A DNA stretch of 64,000 nt from Arthrobacter nitroguajacolicus_D. GTDB lineage: Bacteria > Actinomycetota > Actinomycetes > Actinomycetales > Micrococcaceae. Numbering within the stretch: position 1 is the first letter of the stretch; every line of letters begins with the position of its first letter. Location: NCBI RefSeq assembly GCF_031455195.1, contig NZ_JAVDSH010000003.1:1-64000 (forward strand), in the 5' to 3' direction. Positions 9,058 to 20,980 of this stretch are shown here, piece after piece. Position numbers and translations under genes: made by a program. The notes beneath the pieces are model-generated. The model worked only from the letters and a program-made list of their open reading frames with translations. It made no database searches and was not told the DNA's origin.

Positions 9058-9626
9058 AATCCTTGACCGCTGTTCGAGCTAATGGCCGTTAGGGAGTCGA
9101 ACGGAACGGTCACCACAGCCGCCACGCTTCCAGCCCGCCTCTCTTCACCGGGCACCACAACTGCCAGGTCAAAGTAGTCCTTCCCTACCCTGTCGATAAC
9201 CCCGTCGAGCTTGTGGCCGTCGCCTTTCCTGACGGCCAGGTAGACGACAAGTGGGACGCGGCCCCTGGACAACGCCCGCAACGCGGAAGCGATCCCCAAT
9301 GAACGTTGCACGCGGGATTGTTCTTTGATGGCCAGCCTCCCTAGTCCTTGGTAGGAGAGCACGGATCCATGCGGGATCAACCATTGCCGCGCCCCTTCGG
9401 TAAGCACTATCCACTCACTCCCGATATGGCTGAGCCCACCCCGGAGAACGGTGCCATCCACCAGCATGACCTTGATACCTGAGCCGGCCACGCCGCGGAG
9501 GCGGTCGTTGAGTTCTACGCTGCCGAGCTCAACCCGGGCCCGCTCCGTTATCTCGGATTCGGATTCGAGGGCGCGTTCGGCCGAAAATTGTGCTTCCAAA
9601 TCGCTGAAGAGAGAGTCCCATCTCAT
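9054..9626 (-). CDS. Hypothetical actinobacterial protein with barrel-like core
   Basis: I do not recognise a named family in this 190-residue protein. It has an acidic helical N-terminus (about 1-40) and then a stretch around 48-95 with the pattern VMLVDGTVLRGGLSHIG and EWIVL...QWLIP, which resembles small SH3/LSm-type barrels that pair short strands with a DG turn. A second similar stretch lies near 128-150 (VYLAVRKGDGHKLDGVIDRV). There is no signal peptide or membrane helix. It converges on the HTH gene, sharing CTAG at the stops. A nucleic-acid-binding role would fit such barrels but is only a guess. Confidence 0.6.
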   Translation of the reverse strand: MRWDSLFSDLEAQFSAERALESESEITERARVELGSVELNDRLRGVAGSGIKVMLVDGTVLRGGLSHIGSEWIVLTEGARQWLIPHGSVLSYQGLGRLAIKEQSRVQRSLGIASALRALSRGRVPLVVYLAVRKGDGHKLDGVIDRVGKDYFDLAVVVPGEERRAGSVAAVVTVPFDSLTAISSNSGQGF

Positions 9627-9710
9627 GTGGCCAGACTAGGCTGCACTAGGGACCCAGGACAATCCAACCGTCATCCGGAGGAACTGATTGGACAACCGAG
9701 TGCATAACCC

Positions 9711-9746
9711 ATCACAATGGGTCAAACACGGTCAAATGACATCAAA
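9711..9746 (+). promoter_or_regulatory. Four RTCAMA motifs in 10-bp phase
   Basis: ATCACA at 9711, GTCAAA at 9721, GTCAAA at 9731 and ATCAAA at 9741 recur exactly every ten bases, about one helical turn, ending 20 bases before the ATG of the LysM gene. OmpR-family response regulators bind tandem direct repeats with this spacing, and mycobacterial MtrA is reported to prefer GTCACA-like repeats. MtrA is encoded in this window, so it is a candidate binder. The arrangement is seen; the binder is inferred. Confidence 0.4.
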
Positions 9747-9766
9747 CTAAGCTTTGGGGGCTTGGA

Positions 9767-10540
9767 ATGGCGCACACACTACGCAGGGACCTGGCCCTTG
9801 CTGCTTCATTACTCGGGCTCGGTTTGCTCCTGGCGTTCGTGGGCAGCATCCTGTTCAGCCAATGGTTGGCTGCTGAAAACCATCAACAGCAGTCCTCCCT
9901 TGAACACTTTCTAGGCATTGCCGCCAGTGCCGTAGGCACCTCCATCGTGGCTTGGTGGGCCCTGTCGTTTTGCCTTGCCTTTCTGGCGACTGCCATGGCG
10001 CGAAGAGGTCAGCCCAAGATGGCCGGCACCATCTCCAAGTTCAGCCCCGGCTTCATGCTGCGCCTTGCCGCAGCAGTGCTCGGCCTGAACCTCCTGGCCT
10101 GCGGTATCGCGCAAGCAGCACCACAACCGGAGCCGGGCTGGCACGCCACAGACACCGTGACCTCCAATTCCACCGGTGCATCATGGACCCCCACTTCGCT
10201 TAGCGCGCCAAGCGCAGGCACTGCGGCGCCCGTCGGAACCGTTACACCACAGGTCGAGGCAATCAACCCCGGCTGGCGGCCGCAGCCCCCTGTTGTTGAT
10301 CCTGGACTTCTGAGCCTGCCCGCGTCACGGCAGGACGCTTCCGCTGGCAAAGAGGACGTCATCGTGCAACCCGGAGACTCGCTGTGGTCCATTGCGGCTT
10401 CCCGGCTGGGTCCTTTCGCCACCGACGTAGACATCGCGCTGTCCTGGCCCAAATGGTACGACGCGAACCGCTCCACGATTGGTGCTGACCCGACCATGCT
10501 TCATCCAGGTCAGGTCCTGCAACCTCCTGCCCCCGGCTAG
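9767..10540 (+). CDS. Membrane-anchored LysM-domain protein
   Basis: The protein has 257 residues. Three hydrophobic segments lie near residues 8-30, 45-72 and 95-115, followed by a Ser/Thr/Pro/Ala-rich linker and a C-terminal LysM domain from about 200 (VIVQPGDSLWSIAASRLG ... NRSTIGADPTMLHPGQVL). LysM binds the glycan of peptidoglycan, so the C-terminus probably faces the wall. No catalytic domain is present. A similar LysM protein accompanies Rv3235-like genes in other actinobacteria. The start follows a run of phased RTCAMA motifs. It is likely an envelope structural or scaffold protein. Confidence 0.85.
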   Translation: MAHTLRRDLALAASLLGLGLLLAFVGSILFSQWLAAENHQQQSSLEHFLGIAASAVGTSIVAWWALSFCLAFLATAMARRGQPKMAGTISKFSPGFMLRLAAAVLGLNLLACGIAQAAPQPEPGWHATDTVTSNSTGASWTPTSLSAPSAGTAAPVGTVTPQVEAINPGWRPQPPVVDPGLLSLPASRQDASAGKEDVIVQPGDSLWSIAASRLGPFATDVDIALSWPKWYDANRSTIGADPTMLHPGQVLQPPAPG

Positions 10541-10568
10541 CTCAGCAGCCGCGGACCTTAAGGTTCGC

Positions 10569-10594
10569 GTGGGAGCCCACTCAGGGGCTCCCAC
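10569..10594 (+). terminator. Hairpin after the LysM gene
   Basis: GTGGGAGCCC (10569-10578) pairs with GGGCTCCCAC (10585-10594) across a six-base loop, 28 bases after the LysM stop. No T run follows, so it may be a weak or L-shaped terminator. Confidence 0.45.
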
Positions 10595-10692
10595 CGCACG
10601 TCGTTTTCCATCCAGCGTCATCCCAGCAGAAGCCACCCAGGCAAGGGCGTCCCCACGCCCGAGCCTATGTTGTGAATGCACGAGGTATGACC

Positions 10693-11115
10693 ATGACCGT
10701 TACGACTCCAAGCAGGCCGGCAACCCGCCAAAGCGGAAGAGGGACAAGCGCCGTTCGTGGCTCCAACGGCACGGACGTCGATGTTCGGCTTGTCGCGCGG
10801 AGCATTGCCCAGGCCGCTTTGGAGGTCCTCGCCGGGACCCGGCCCCTCCAGCAGCTCTCACGTTCCCTTGACCCTGAGTGCTACCTAGCCTTGCAGCACC
10901 GGGCGGCCCTCACCCGAAAACATGCTGCGAGGGTCCGCGGCAGCCAGCAGCCCCACAGCAGTCCGATGGTCCGTTCCGTTCGGGTGTGCTCCATTTCGGA
11001 GTCCATCTGTGAGGCCAGCATCGTGGTGGCGGAGGAACAACGCTGCCGCGCGGTAGCTATGAGGCTGGAACGTTTGGATGGCGTTTGGCAGGTTACCGCA
11101 CTCGAAATTGGCTGA
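10693..11115 (+). CDS. Rv3235-family protein
   Basis: This protein of about 140 residues belongs to a family of unknown function named after mycobacterial Rv3235 (DUF6459) and found near secA. A low-complexity basic N-terminus is followed by a helical segment (VARSIAQAALEVLAGTRPLQ) and a short strand-rich C-terminus containing VRSVRVCSISESICEAS and a final VWQVTALEIG. The frame also opens with GTG at 10672 and ATG at 10687. ATG 10693 is preferred because GAGG lies seven bases before it. No signal peptide is visible. The role is unknown, but the association with secA and a LysM protein hints at an envelope function. Confidence 0.75.
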   Translation: MTVTTPSRPATRQSGRGTSAVRGSNGTDVDVRLVARSIAQAALEVLAGTRPLQQLSRSLDPECYLALQHRAALTRKHAARVRGSQQPHSSPMVRSVRVCSISESICEASIVVAEEQRCRAVAMRLERLDGVWQVTALEIG

Positions 11116-11160
11116 CGGTGGCCGAGGGCATCCGCATCGCAGGAGTGGGATCAATGGAAA

Positions 11161-11200
11161 AAGGGCGAACCCCGGACCTTGTGGCCCGGGGTTCGCCCTT
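11161..11200. terminator. Bidirectional terminator between Rv3235-like gene and secA
   Basis: AAGGGCGAACCCCGG (11161-11175) and its exact complement (11186-11200) form a perfect 15-bp stem with a ten-base loop. It sits between two convergent genes, so it can end transcription from both sides. Confidence 0.85.
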
Positions 11201-11223
11201 AAGATTCGCAGCTCAGGAGGGGG

Positions 11224-13965
<2,742 letters not shown>

Positions 13966-14007
13966 GTGAAATTGCTCCCAGTCTCATGCTGCCGAATTCT
14001 GGCTGTT

Positions 14008-15297
14008 TCAGTCTACGGGAGAGACCAACGCCACGTTGCCGGGTTCACCTGTGAGCGGACTGCCTGGCTGTGCTTGCGCAGCAGTATCGACACTGCGGAT
14101 TGCCGCCTCCGTGGCCAGGCTGGCTGCAAGGTCGCCAACGGGCCAAACCACCACTTCGCCCAAACCCAGCCAGCGGGCCATGAGGCTAAGCTCCGCGGCA
14201 AGTTCGACGGCGGTATCCGCCGGTGCGCCGGCCTCGCCGAACGCCGAGCGCACCAGAAGCTGCCCAGAGGCCCTGTCCGCCTTGAGATCCACCCGGGCTA
14301 CGATCCGTTCCCTGAGGAGGAACGGAAGAACGTAGTAGCCAAAACGCCGCTTGGCAGCCGGGGTGTAAATCTCAATCCGATAGTGGAAGCCGAAAAGCTC
14401 TTCCAGGCGTCTTCGTTCGAAAACCAAGGAGTCAAAGGGACTGAGCAAAGCGCGTCCTTCCGCTCTTCGCGGCATCTTTGCCTCAACGTGTTTGAAGGTT
14501 TCACGGTCCCAGCCACGGATTGACACAGGTTCCAGCCGGCCGGACTTCACCAAACGCCGGACCGATTCCGCTCCGGCCTTCACCGGCGTACGAAAGTAGT
14601 CGGAGAAGCACCGTACCGTGCCAATGCCGTGGGCTTGGGCAGCGGCCTCGATCAGGCGGTCCAAGGATGCCTCGGGATCAAGCACCGCGGGCGGCAGGTC
14701 AGGGACGACCCTGGCAGTCAGGGTGTATTTGCGTTCGAATTGCTGGGTCCTTGAAGCCGCGGAGACCTTTCCTTCTTCAAAGAGGTGCTCCAGCACGCGC
14801 TTGACCATATTCCAGTTCCAACCCCACTGATCACGTGCAGCGTCGTGGACGTGTCCGAGCTTCGCCGTCAGCTCAGATGCGGTCATTGGGCGCCCTGAGG
14901 CAAGGGCTGCGAGTATGCGTTCCTCCATCCCCCGGCGTTCCAAGGGATCCAGATGGTGTGCGCCAACCCAGGCGCGTTTTTGCCACAGAAGCAGGTCGTG
15001 GAAGTGCTCCGGCCGGATGAAGCTGGCCTCGTGCGCCCAGTACTCCATCATTTTGCGCGGCTTCCGGCCGGCCATGATGTGCAGGATGTCCGGGTCGTAA
15101 TTGCCCAATCGGGAAAAGAACGGAAGGTAGTGGCTGCGTGCCACTACGTTCACAGAATCGATCTGGACCAACTGGAGCCGGGCAAAGGTCCGGCCCACCG
15201 CCCGTGGTGTCACGGGGCCGGTGGGCCGTTCCTTTGCCAAACCCTGAGCTGCCAATGCGATCCGCCGTGCCTGTGAGAGGCTCAGCGAAGCGGTCAT
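14008..15297 (-). CDS. YcaQ/AlkX-type winged-helix DNA glycosylase
   Basis: The 429-residue protein matches the HTH_42 family (COG3214), which includes Escherichia coli YcaQ (AlkX) and Streptomyces AlkZ, glycosylases that unhook DNA interstrand crosslinks. The family uses a QxQ or QxD catalytic motif; here LVQIDSVN near residue 49 provides QID, as in the YcaQ branch. Tandem winged-helix units occupy the middle, and FFLR-like PFLLRERIVARVDLKADR lies near 330. The ATG start has AAGGGA five bases upstream. The gene lies between secA and hpf on the same strand. The enzyme class is well supported; the lesion repaired here is inferred. Confidence 0.8.
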   Translation of the reverse strand: MTASLSLSQARRIALAAQGLAKERPTGPVTPRAVGRTFARLQLVQIDSVNVVARSHYLPFFSRLGNYDPDILHIMAGRKPRKMMEYWAHEASFIRPEHFHDLLLWQKRAWVGAHHLDPLERRGMEERILAALASGRPMTASELTAKLGHVHDAARDQWGWNWNMVKRVLEHLFEEGKVSAASRTQQFERKYTLTARVVPDLPPAVLDPEASLDRLIEAAAQAHGIGTVRCFSDYFRTPVKAGAESVRRLVKSGRLEPVSIRGWDRETFKHVEAKMPRRAEGRALLSPFDSLVFERRRLEELFGFHYRIEIYTPAAKRRFGYYVLPFLLRERIVARVDLKADRASGQLLVRSAFGEAGAPADTAVELAAELSLMARWLGLGEVVVWPVGDLAASLATEAAIRSVDTAAQAQPGSPLTGEPGNVALVSPVD

Positions 15298-15326
15298 TGA
15301 AGTCCCTTCATGCAGGAGTTGACGCC

Positions 15327-16055
15327 TTACTTGGCCGTAGCGGCCTGGTCATCCGAGCGATAGGCGTGGATCTTCTCTTCCACGGCTTCCTCGCCGGGTT
15401 CGCATGTGGAATCGAGGGTAATCACACCGTAGGTCCAGCCACTGCGCCGGTAAACGACCGAAGGCGCGTTGGTTTCCTTGTCCAGGAACAGGTAGAAGTT
15501 GTGACCAACCAGTTCCATGCTGTCCACAGCGTCGTCAAGTGTCAGGGACGCTGCGGGGAATACCTTCCGGCGGATCAGGACGGGTGAATCGCCTGCCGGG
15601 ATGTCGTTCTCAATCTCGTAGGGAGAACGCTCATCAGTTTGCGGCTCCGACTCCTGGTGATTGCTTGCCTCGACGTAGAGCGGCTCGCTCGCGCTGGCCG
15701 GCTCCAGTGTTGCCGTGGCTTCCCGCACGGCCTTGGGTGTGTGGCGGCCGTGGTGGACCTTCTTGCGGTCCTTTGCACGGCGAAGCCGTTCGAGCAGCTT
15801 GTTGTACGCAAGATCGAAGGCAGCGAATTTGTCAGCGGCTGTGGCCTCGGCACGGATAACGGGGCCTCGGCCCAGGACTGTCACTTCGACGGTGAGCTGG
15901 CCCGGCGTCTGCCGGGGATTGGTTTCCTTGGAAACCTTGGCGTCTACTCGCTGGACCTTATCCCCCAGCGATTCAATCTTCGAGATTTTTTCGCCGGCGT
16001 ATTCGCGAAAGCGGTCAGAAACTGTCAGATTTCGTCCGCTGATCATGAACTCCAT
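15327..16055 (-). CDS. hpf: Long-form ribosome hibernation promoting factor
   Basis: This is the long form of HPF, which dimerises 70S ribosomes into inactive 100S particles in slow growth or stress. The 242-residue protein has an S30AE domain (about 1-105, starting MEFMISGRNLTVSDRF), a charged variable linker, and the C-terminal dimerisation domain (from about 180: VLIRRKVFPAASLTLDDAVD, VGHNFYLFLDKET). The frame extends upstream, but the ATG at 16055 is the real start: the S30AE domain begins there and GGAGG lies six bases before it. Its place between comF and secA is conserved in actinobacteria. Confidence 0.95.
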   Translation of the reverse strand: MEFMISGRNLTVSDRFREYAGEKISKIESLGDKVQRVDAKVSKETNPRQTPGQLTVEVTVLGRGPVIRAEATAADKFAAFDLAYNKLLERLRRAKDRKKVHHGRHTPKAVREATATLEPASASEPLYVEASNHQESEPQTDERSPYEIENDIPAGDSPVLIRRKVFPAASLTLDDAVDSMELVGHNFYLFLDKETNAPSVVYRRSGWTYGVITLDSTCEPGEEAVEEKIHAYRSDDQAATAK

Positions 16056-16197
16056 GGTGCCCTCCAAATAACTCGGTGACACGACAACGACTCTGTTGGG
16101 GGCTGGTCTGACGGACAGTCGAGCCCCTTTCCGAGCCGCTATCGACAGGTACATCTGTTCTTGGTACCCACAACCGACGTTAGTTCATCGTCACGTG

Positions 16198-17199
16198 TTA
16201 TTCATCCTTTAGCCGTTTATTTTTTGATTTTGTCTTATCAACCACCCTGGGGTCGTCGCCGGTTACTACGGAGGCGTAGGCTGGTGGCCTCGTGGCCGCG
16301 AGAACCACGGCACCGCAAACCACACCGCCCGCCGCCGTCACGGCCCGCGCCGCCTCGGCAAGGGTGGCCCCCGTAGTGAGCACGTCGTCGATCAGGATGC
16401 ACCGCGCACCTTTGAGCTCCTTGCTCCATCGATGCCGCACACGCATGGATCCCCTCACCCTGCTGGCCCTTCCGCCCCGCCCCAGCCCCTTTTGCCCGCC
16501 CTGATCATTGCCGGCGTCGCGGCCCAACACGACGTTGGCAAACCAGGCAGCAGGGTTGCCGGGTGAGAACCGGCTGAGCCCATGCCGGATGGGACGCGCC
16601 GTCTTCACAAGCGCATCCAAGGCAGGGCATTGCGGATGCATCCTCCGCAACCGCATCCAGAGGAGCAAGAGGTGCACAGGACTGAATCCTCGCTTCGCGA
16701 ACGCCGATGCACTGGTTGGTACGGGGACAAGGCGATAGCCCTGCTGGCCGCCAGTCGCAGAGTCCACTGCCTTGCCAAGGCAGTGGGCCAATACACCGGC
16801 CAGCCGCCACTGGCCATAGTGCTTGAAGGAAAGCAGACACTGCGCCAGTTCGTCGCGGTACGGCCCGGCAGCCACCACCCCGATCTTCGCCGTGCCGTCA
16901 ACATCGACCAAGGCGGGGGCCTCCTGCTCCGCCCGAAAGGGCTCCCTGCACAGTTGGCGGACCCGCTTTGCGCACGATCCGCAGAGGACGGTGTCTTCGG
17001 CATTGCAGCAGACACACTCCACAGGGACCAGCAGGGCCAGCAGTTCAGCCAGGGTCTTTTGGAGCGCGAAAAGCAGCCGGCCGATGGGTTGCCTGTCCAG
17101 CCCACGACGACGTGCACGGCCAGTGACCGGTGCCCGGAGGTCAGGGTCTTCGCGACGACGGCGGCGGGCGGCCTTTGGGGTGGGAGGGAAGGAAGTCAT
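16198..17199 (-). CDS. comF: ComF-family phosphoribosyltransferase-like protein
   Basis: ComF proteins are needed for DNA uptake in competent bacteria, though their role in actinobacteria is unclear. Four cysteines in CVCCNAEDTVLCGSC near residue 60 form the zinc-ribbon-like N-terminal motif, and the PRPP loop ILIDDVLTTGATLAEA lies near 275. At 333 residues it is longer than typical ComF (about 230) because of a basic N-terminal extension, an insert rich in Gly and Arg (near 245) and a charged tail (KTKSKNKRLKDE). The ATG at 17199 is the first start after the lpqB stop with a sensible sequence; its Shine-Dalgarno is weak. Confidence 0.85.
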   Translation of the reverse strand: MTSFPPTPKAARRRRREDPDLRAPVTGRARRRGLDRQPIGRLLFALQKTLAELLALLVPVECVCCNAEDTVLCGSCAKRVRQLCREPFRAEQEAPALVDVDGTAKIGVVAAGPYRDELAQCLLSFKHYGQWRLAGVLAHCLGKAVDSATGGQQGYRLVPVPTSASAFAKRGFSPVHLLLLWMRLRRMHPQCPALDALVKTARPIRHGLSRFSPGNPAAWFANVVLGRDAGNDQGGQKGLGRGGRASRVRGSMRVRHRWSKELKGARCILIDDVLTTGATLAEAARAVTAAGGVVCGAVVLAATRPPAYASVVTGDDPRVVDKTKSKNKRLKDE

Positions 17200-17288
17200 T
17201 CCGTCAGCCTGTGCCAGCCCCCGGGTGTGCGGAAGGCCATCGGCGCCGTATGTGGAAAAGGGGGCCTGAATGCGGCCGGACGAAGACG

Positions 17289-19007
17289 TCAGCCAGGAAA
17301 CGCCGGTTCTGTGGGTCCTTTGAGTTGGAGCTCCCAACCGTTGCCGACCCGCTGGAAAATCCCTGCATCCGACTGACCATAGATCTGCTCAGATCCGTTG
17401 CCGGCACTGAGACTGGTCAGGCCGTCCCACGGAGCGAGTTGCTGGGGTTCCCCCGAAGCCAAACTGAGCAATTCCGGAACCACGGTGGACGTCGCCGAAC
17501 CGGACATCACGGCAACTGTTGAGCCGTTGATCCACACGCCCTGATTTGCCGTACCGGTGCTTAGGAGGGTGACCGGAGTAGTGAGGTCTTTGGGCACGCC
17601 GTCGGGAGTACGGACTATCCCCGTTATCTGTACCGCGGATTTGCCGTTGGCCTCCGAAATTACCAGGGCCCGGGTCCCTTCCCTGGACACCCGGAAATCC
17701 TTCACTGTCCGGCCAGAGAGCCAGGACGGGGTGATGGTAACGGCCGGCACGGTGGTGCCCGGCGGAACCCCGGTGGGTTTGTAGGCCACCACCTCGGCAG
17801 CACCGTTGGCACCCGGGCCCGCCGTCCAGACCCAGTCATGAGGGCTGAAGGATGGACCGGTCAGTGTGCTCCTGGTGGTCAGTTGGCGCGCAGGCTGCCC
17901 GGGTTCGATGGAGTAGAGGGTGGTCCTGTCGCCATTGAGGAAGGCGGCCGTCTGGGACACTGGCGACTCCGCAGGGGCATGCGGCCCCAAGCCTGCCACC
18001 GACTGGATGTCCGGGAGCGGGGTCACCCTGTTGTTCTCGTACCGCACCAGGTCACCATTGCTCACGGCGATCTGGCGGGCAGGAACGTTCTTGTCCAGCA
18101 CCGGCGGCAGAACCGTTCCGTTGTCCTCGACACGGACCAGGTCCTGGTCTGCCCGAAGTTGGACGTTGATGACATCGGGCTGGCTCCTGAACGTCAGGGC
18201 CAGCTGGTTTTGCATCCTCTGGCGATCCTCCGCGGAGGCATCGAACAGTTCCTTCGCGGAAAGGTCCACCTGCGCAGCGCCTGAGACCACGGGCACGGAC
18301 TCACGGGCCAGCTTCATCCCCGACGGGAATGCGCTGACCACCGCGCCACGAAGGTAGGGAGCCGGTCCGGCCAACAAGGCGCTGGTCATCGACTTGACAG
18401 TGTTCTTCTTAATGAACCACCGATAGTCAGGAACCGCGTAGGTGAAGGTCGGATCGTAGAAATAGATGGGGTTCGCCCCATAAATGACCTTGAACGTTTC
18501 TTCCGCAATGGCCGTGCCGTCCGGGACCTTCGAAATGCGCCACTCCCCCTCTACCTGTTCCACCGTCAGGGGAATTGTCTCCTTGGTTCCCGGTGGGAAC
18601 TGGGTAGCAACACCGTCGGCGTCCACGGAGTAGGCGAGGTCAAGTTCGTAAAGGTATTCGTTCTCCGTGGCCGTCTTGACCACGTGCGCCTCACGGAAAA
18701 CGAGGGCCCTCTTGTCAGGCTTCCAAGTCACCGACTGCGCCTGTGTCAGGAACTGGCGGGCAACTGGGTAATCGTCCTCATAGCCGCTGCCGGCCATGTA
18801 GAAATCCTCGATGATTGTTTCCGGACTGGAACCGGCCCGGGGAGCGGCAGGGAAGAACACCGGCGCATTCGGATTGCCCGCCCCCTCATCCTTGCTCTTG
18901 CCAACTGGACCTGATCTGGGAATCTGTGCACACGACGTGAGCAGAAGAACCAGCATGGCCAAAATGGCAACGACTGCCTTGGTGCGACGGAAGCGCGTAC
19001 TCGTCAC
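17289..19007 (-). CDS. lpqB: Lipoprotein LpqB, MtrB-associated
   Basis: LpqB is an extracytoplasmic lipoprotein that binds the sensor MtrB and modulates MtrAB signalling in mycobacteria. The 572-residue protein has a lipoprotein signal with lipobox LLTSC (Cys near residue 26), a GerMN domain (about 175-330) and a C-terminal LpqB beta-propeller-like domain. The GTG start overlaps the mtrB stop by four bases (GTGA), showing translational coupling within the mtrA-mtrB-lpqB operon. Confidence 0.95.
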   Translation of the reverse strand: MTSTRFRRTKAVVAILAMLVLLLTSCAQIPRSGPVGKSKDEGAGNPNAPVFFPAAPRAGSSPETIIEDFYMAGSGYEDDYPVARQFLTQAQSVTWKPDKRALVFREAHVVKTATENEYLYELDLAYSVDADGVATQFPPGTKETIPLTVEQVEGEWRISKVPDGTAIAEETFKVIYGANPIYFYDPTFTYAVPDYRWFIKKNTVKSMTSALLAGPAPYLRGAVVSAFPSGMKLARESVPVVSGAAQVDLSAKELFDASAEDRQRMQNQLALTFRSQPDVINVQLRADQDLVRVEDNGTVLPPVLDKNVPARQIAVSNGDLVRYENNRVTPLPDIQSVAGLGPHAPAESPVSQTAAFLNGDRTTLYSIEPGQPARQLTTRSTLTGPSFSPHDWVWTAGPGANGAAEVVAYKPTGVPPGTTVPAVTITPSWLSGRTVKDFRVSREGTRALVISEANGKSAVQITGIVRTPDGVPKDLTTPVTLLSTGTANQGVWINGSTVAVMSGSATSTVVPELLSLASGEPQQLAPWDGLTSLSAGNGSEQIYGQSDAGIFQRVGNGWELQLKGPTEPAFPG

Positions 19008-20980
19008 GGTGCCTCTCCTGTTCCGTCACCCGTTTGCGGTCTCCGTCCGGTATCCGGACCCGGCTGCACGGGACTGCCCGCGGATCCCGTACCAAGCACC
19101 AGCATGTGGCGTTCGCTGGGCGATCCGGGGAATTCGAAGTCAGCGGGCTCCAGAAGCAACGGCGACTTGACGATGGTGCCGCCCTGGCGCAGCGGCAGTG
19201 TCAGACGGAAATTGGACCCCGAACCCTTGCGACCCCATGCCTGCAGCCATCCGTTATGCAGCTTGGTGTCCTCAGCAGCAATCGACAGACCAAGGCCGCT
19301 TCCTCCCGTGGTTCGGGCGCGGGCAGGATCCGCCCGCCAAAAGCGGTCGAAAACCCTTGCTGCCTCGGCCTGGCTCATGCCTATGCCGTGATCCCTGACG
19401 GACACGGCCACAGCATCGTGGTTGGCTGCCACTGAAATATGGATAGGCCTGCCTTCACCATGTTCGAGTGCGTTGAGCAGCAGGTTACGCAGGATCCGGT
19501 CGATTCTCCGGGAGTCCATTTCCACGACGATGCTCTTCTGGCGGGCGCTCAGCCGTACCTCCGAACCGTATTCCTCGGCCACGGGCGCCGCGCCGTCTAT
19601 GACGTGGGAAATAACCTGCAAAATGTCCTGCGGTTCGGCGTCGAGGACAGCGGCGCCGGCGTCGAACCGGGAAATCTCAAGCAGGTCCGAAAGCAATGAT
19701 TGGAAGCGCTCAACCTGGTGATAAAGCAGCTCCGCCGACCTTTTGTTCATGGGGTCGAACTCGTCACGGGCGTCGAAGAGCACTTCCGCGGCCATGCGCA
19801 CCGTAGTCAGCGGGGTGCGGAGCTCGTGGGAGACATCGGAGACGAAGCGCTGCTGCATCTGCGACAGCGTTGCCAGCTGTGTGATCTGTTCCTGGAGGCT
19901 TGCAGCCATGTGGTTGAACGAGGCGCCCAACCTTGCAACCTCGTCTTCGCCCTTGACCACCATGCGTTCCTGGAGCTGTCCGGCGGCCAGCTTTTCCGAG
20001 ACCACTGCCGCGTGGCTCACGGGACTGACCACATTTCGGGTGACGTACCAGGCAATGGCACCAATCATGAGGACCAGGGCGGCACCACCGGCCCAGAGGA
20101 CATTCTGGATCTCATTCAGGGTTTGTTGGGCCGAATTGAGGTCGTAGATCAGGTACAGCTCATAGGCCGTGCCGTTGAACGTCACCAGGTTTCCGACGGC
20201 GATGCCGGGCCGGTCCTCGTTGCCCACCGGGAACTGCGTGGAAGCCCAGAACTGCTGCTTCCCGCCTTCCTGGACGGCTTTGCGCAACTCCGGCGGTATG
20301 ACCCGAACGGTCAGTTGGTCCGAGGCCCTCGACTCGACCCACCGGTTTCGGGGCTTGGTCTGCTCGGGTTTGGCTTCAAAGACGTATCGGCGTTGGATCA
20401 CCGATCCCCGGCCTTCCACCGCCGTCAAGGTGTCATAAACCAGGGTGATGACGCTCGACTGGTCGGTGACCTGGGCGCCGTCGAACGTGTCCTGGACCTG
20501 CTTGACGTTGTACCGCGACTCGGATTCCGCCTGGGCGAGGCGCTCCTGGAAGAGGTTGTTGGCGATTTGGTTGGACAGATACGCGCCAACAATGGCGAAT
20601 GAGGTCACTGCAAGGAGCAAGGTGGTGAGGACCGTCCGGAATTCCAGGGAACGGCGCCACCGGCGGAGCAATGACCTCCACAGGAAGCGCAGGCCGGGCC
20701 GGATATGCCGGATGCCGGTGGAAACCAGCCGCGACACCCGAAGGACCAGGATCAGGGCCCGACGCGTCCAAATCCGACCACGCGTCACGAACCACGAGAG
20801 GTTCCGTACCTGACGCGGGGACTGCTCCGGGGATGACTCCGGCGGTTCGGGGTTAGCCGAAGTAGCCGGCGTCGGATCTTCGACACCGGCCGTTCCAGAA
20901 ACCTCGGGGGCCGCATCCCCTTTTGCCGTGCCGGCCTCGCCGGCCACGGACTCAGGAACCTGCTTTATATCCGACACCAC
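19004..20980 (-). CDS. mtrB: Sensor histidine kinase MtrB
   Basis: MtrB is the membrane kinase of the MtrAB system, which links cell-envelope state and cell division to gene expression. The 658-residue protein has a long disordered N-terminus rich in Pro, Glu and Arg, a first membrane helix near 118-138, an external sensor region, a second helix near 288-312 (AGGAALVLMIGAIAWYVT), HAMP, the HisKA motif VSDVSHELRTPLTT near 380 and an ATPase domain with NLLLNALEHG, RDHGIGM and GGSGLGLSIA. The start is GTG and lies 29 bases inside the end of mtrA; a second GTG follows at 20977. Confidence 0.97.
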   Translation of the reverse strand: MVSDIKQVPESVAGEAGTAKGDAAPEVSGTAGVEDPTPATSANPEPPESSPEQSPRQVRNLSWFVTRGRIWTRRALILVLRVSRLVSTGIRHIRPGLRFLWRSLLRRWRRSLEFRTVLTTLLLAVTSFAIVGAYLSNQIANNLFQERLAQAESESRYNVKQVQDTFDGAQVTDQSSVITLVYDTLTAVEGRGSVIQRRYVFEAKPEQTKPRNRWVESRASDQLTVRVIPPELRKAVQEGGKQQFWASTQFPVGNEDRPGIAVGNLVTFNGTAYELYLIYDLNSAQQTLNEIQNVLWAGGAALVLMIGAIAWYVTRNVVSPVSHAAVVSEKLAAGQLQERMVVKGEDEVARLGASFNHMAASLQEQITQLATLSQMQQRFVSDVSHELRTPLTTVRMAAEVLFDARDEFDPMNKRSAELLYHQVERFQSLLSDLLEISRFDAGAAVLDAEPQDILQVISHVIDGAAPVAEEYGSEVRLSARQKSIVVEMDSRRIDRILRNLLLNALEHGEGRPIHISVAANHDAVAVSVRDHGIGMSQAEAARVFDRFWRADPARARTTGGSGLGLSIAAEDTKLHNGWLQAWGRKGSGSNFRLTLPLRQGGTIVKSPLLLEPADFEFPGSPSERHMLVLGTGSAGSPVQPGPDTGRRPQTGDGTGEAP

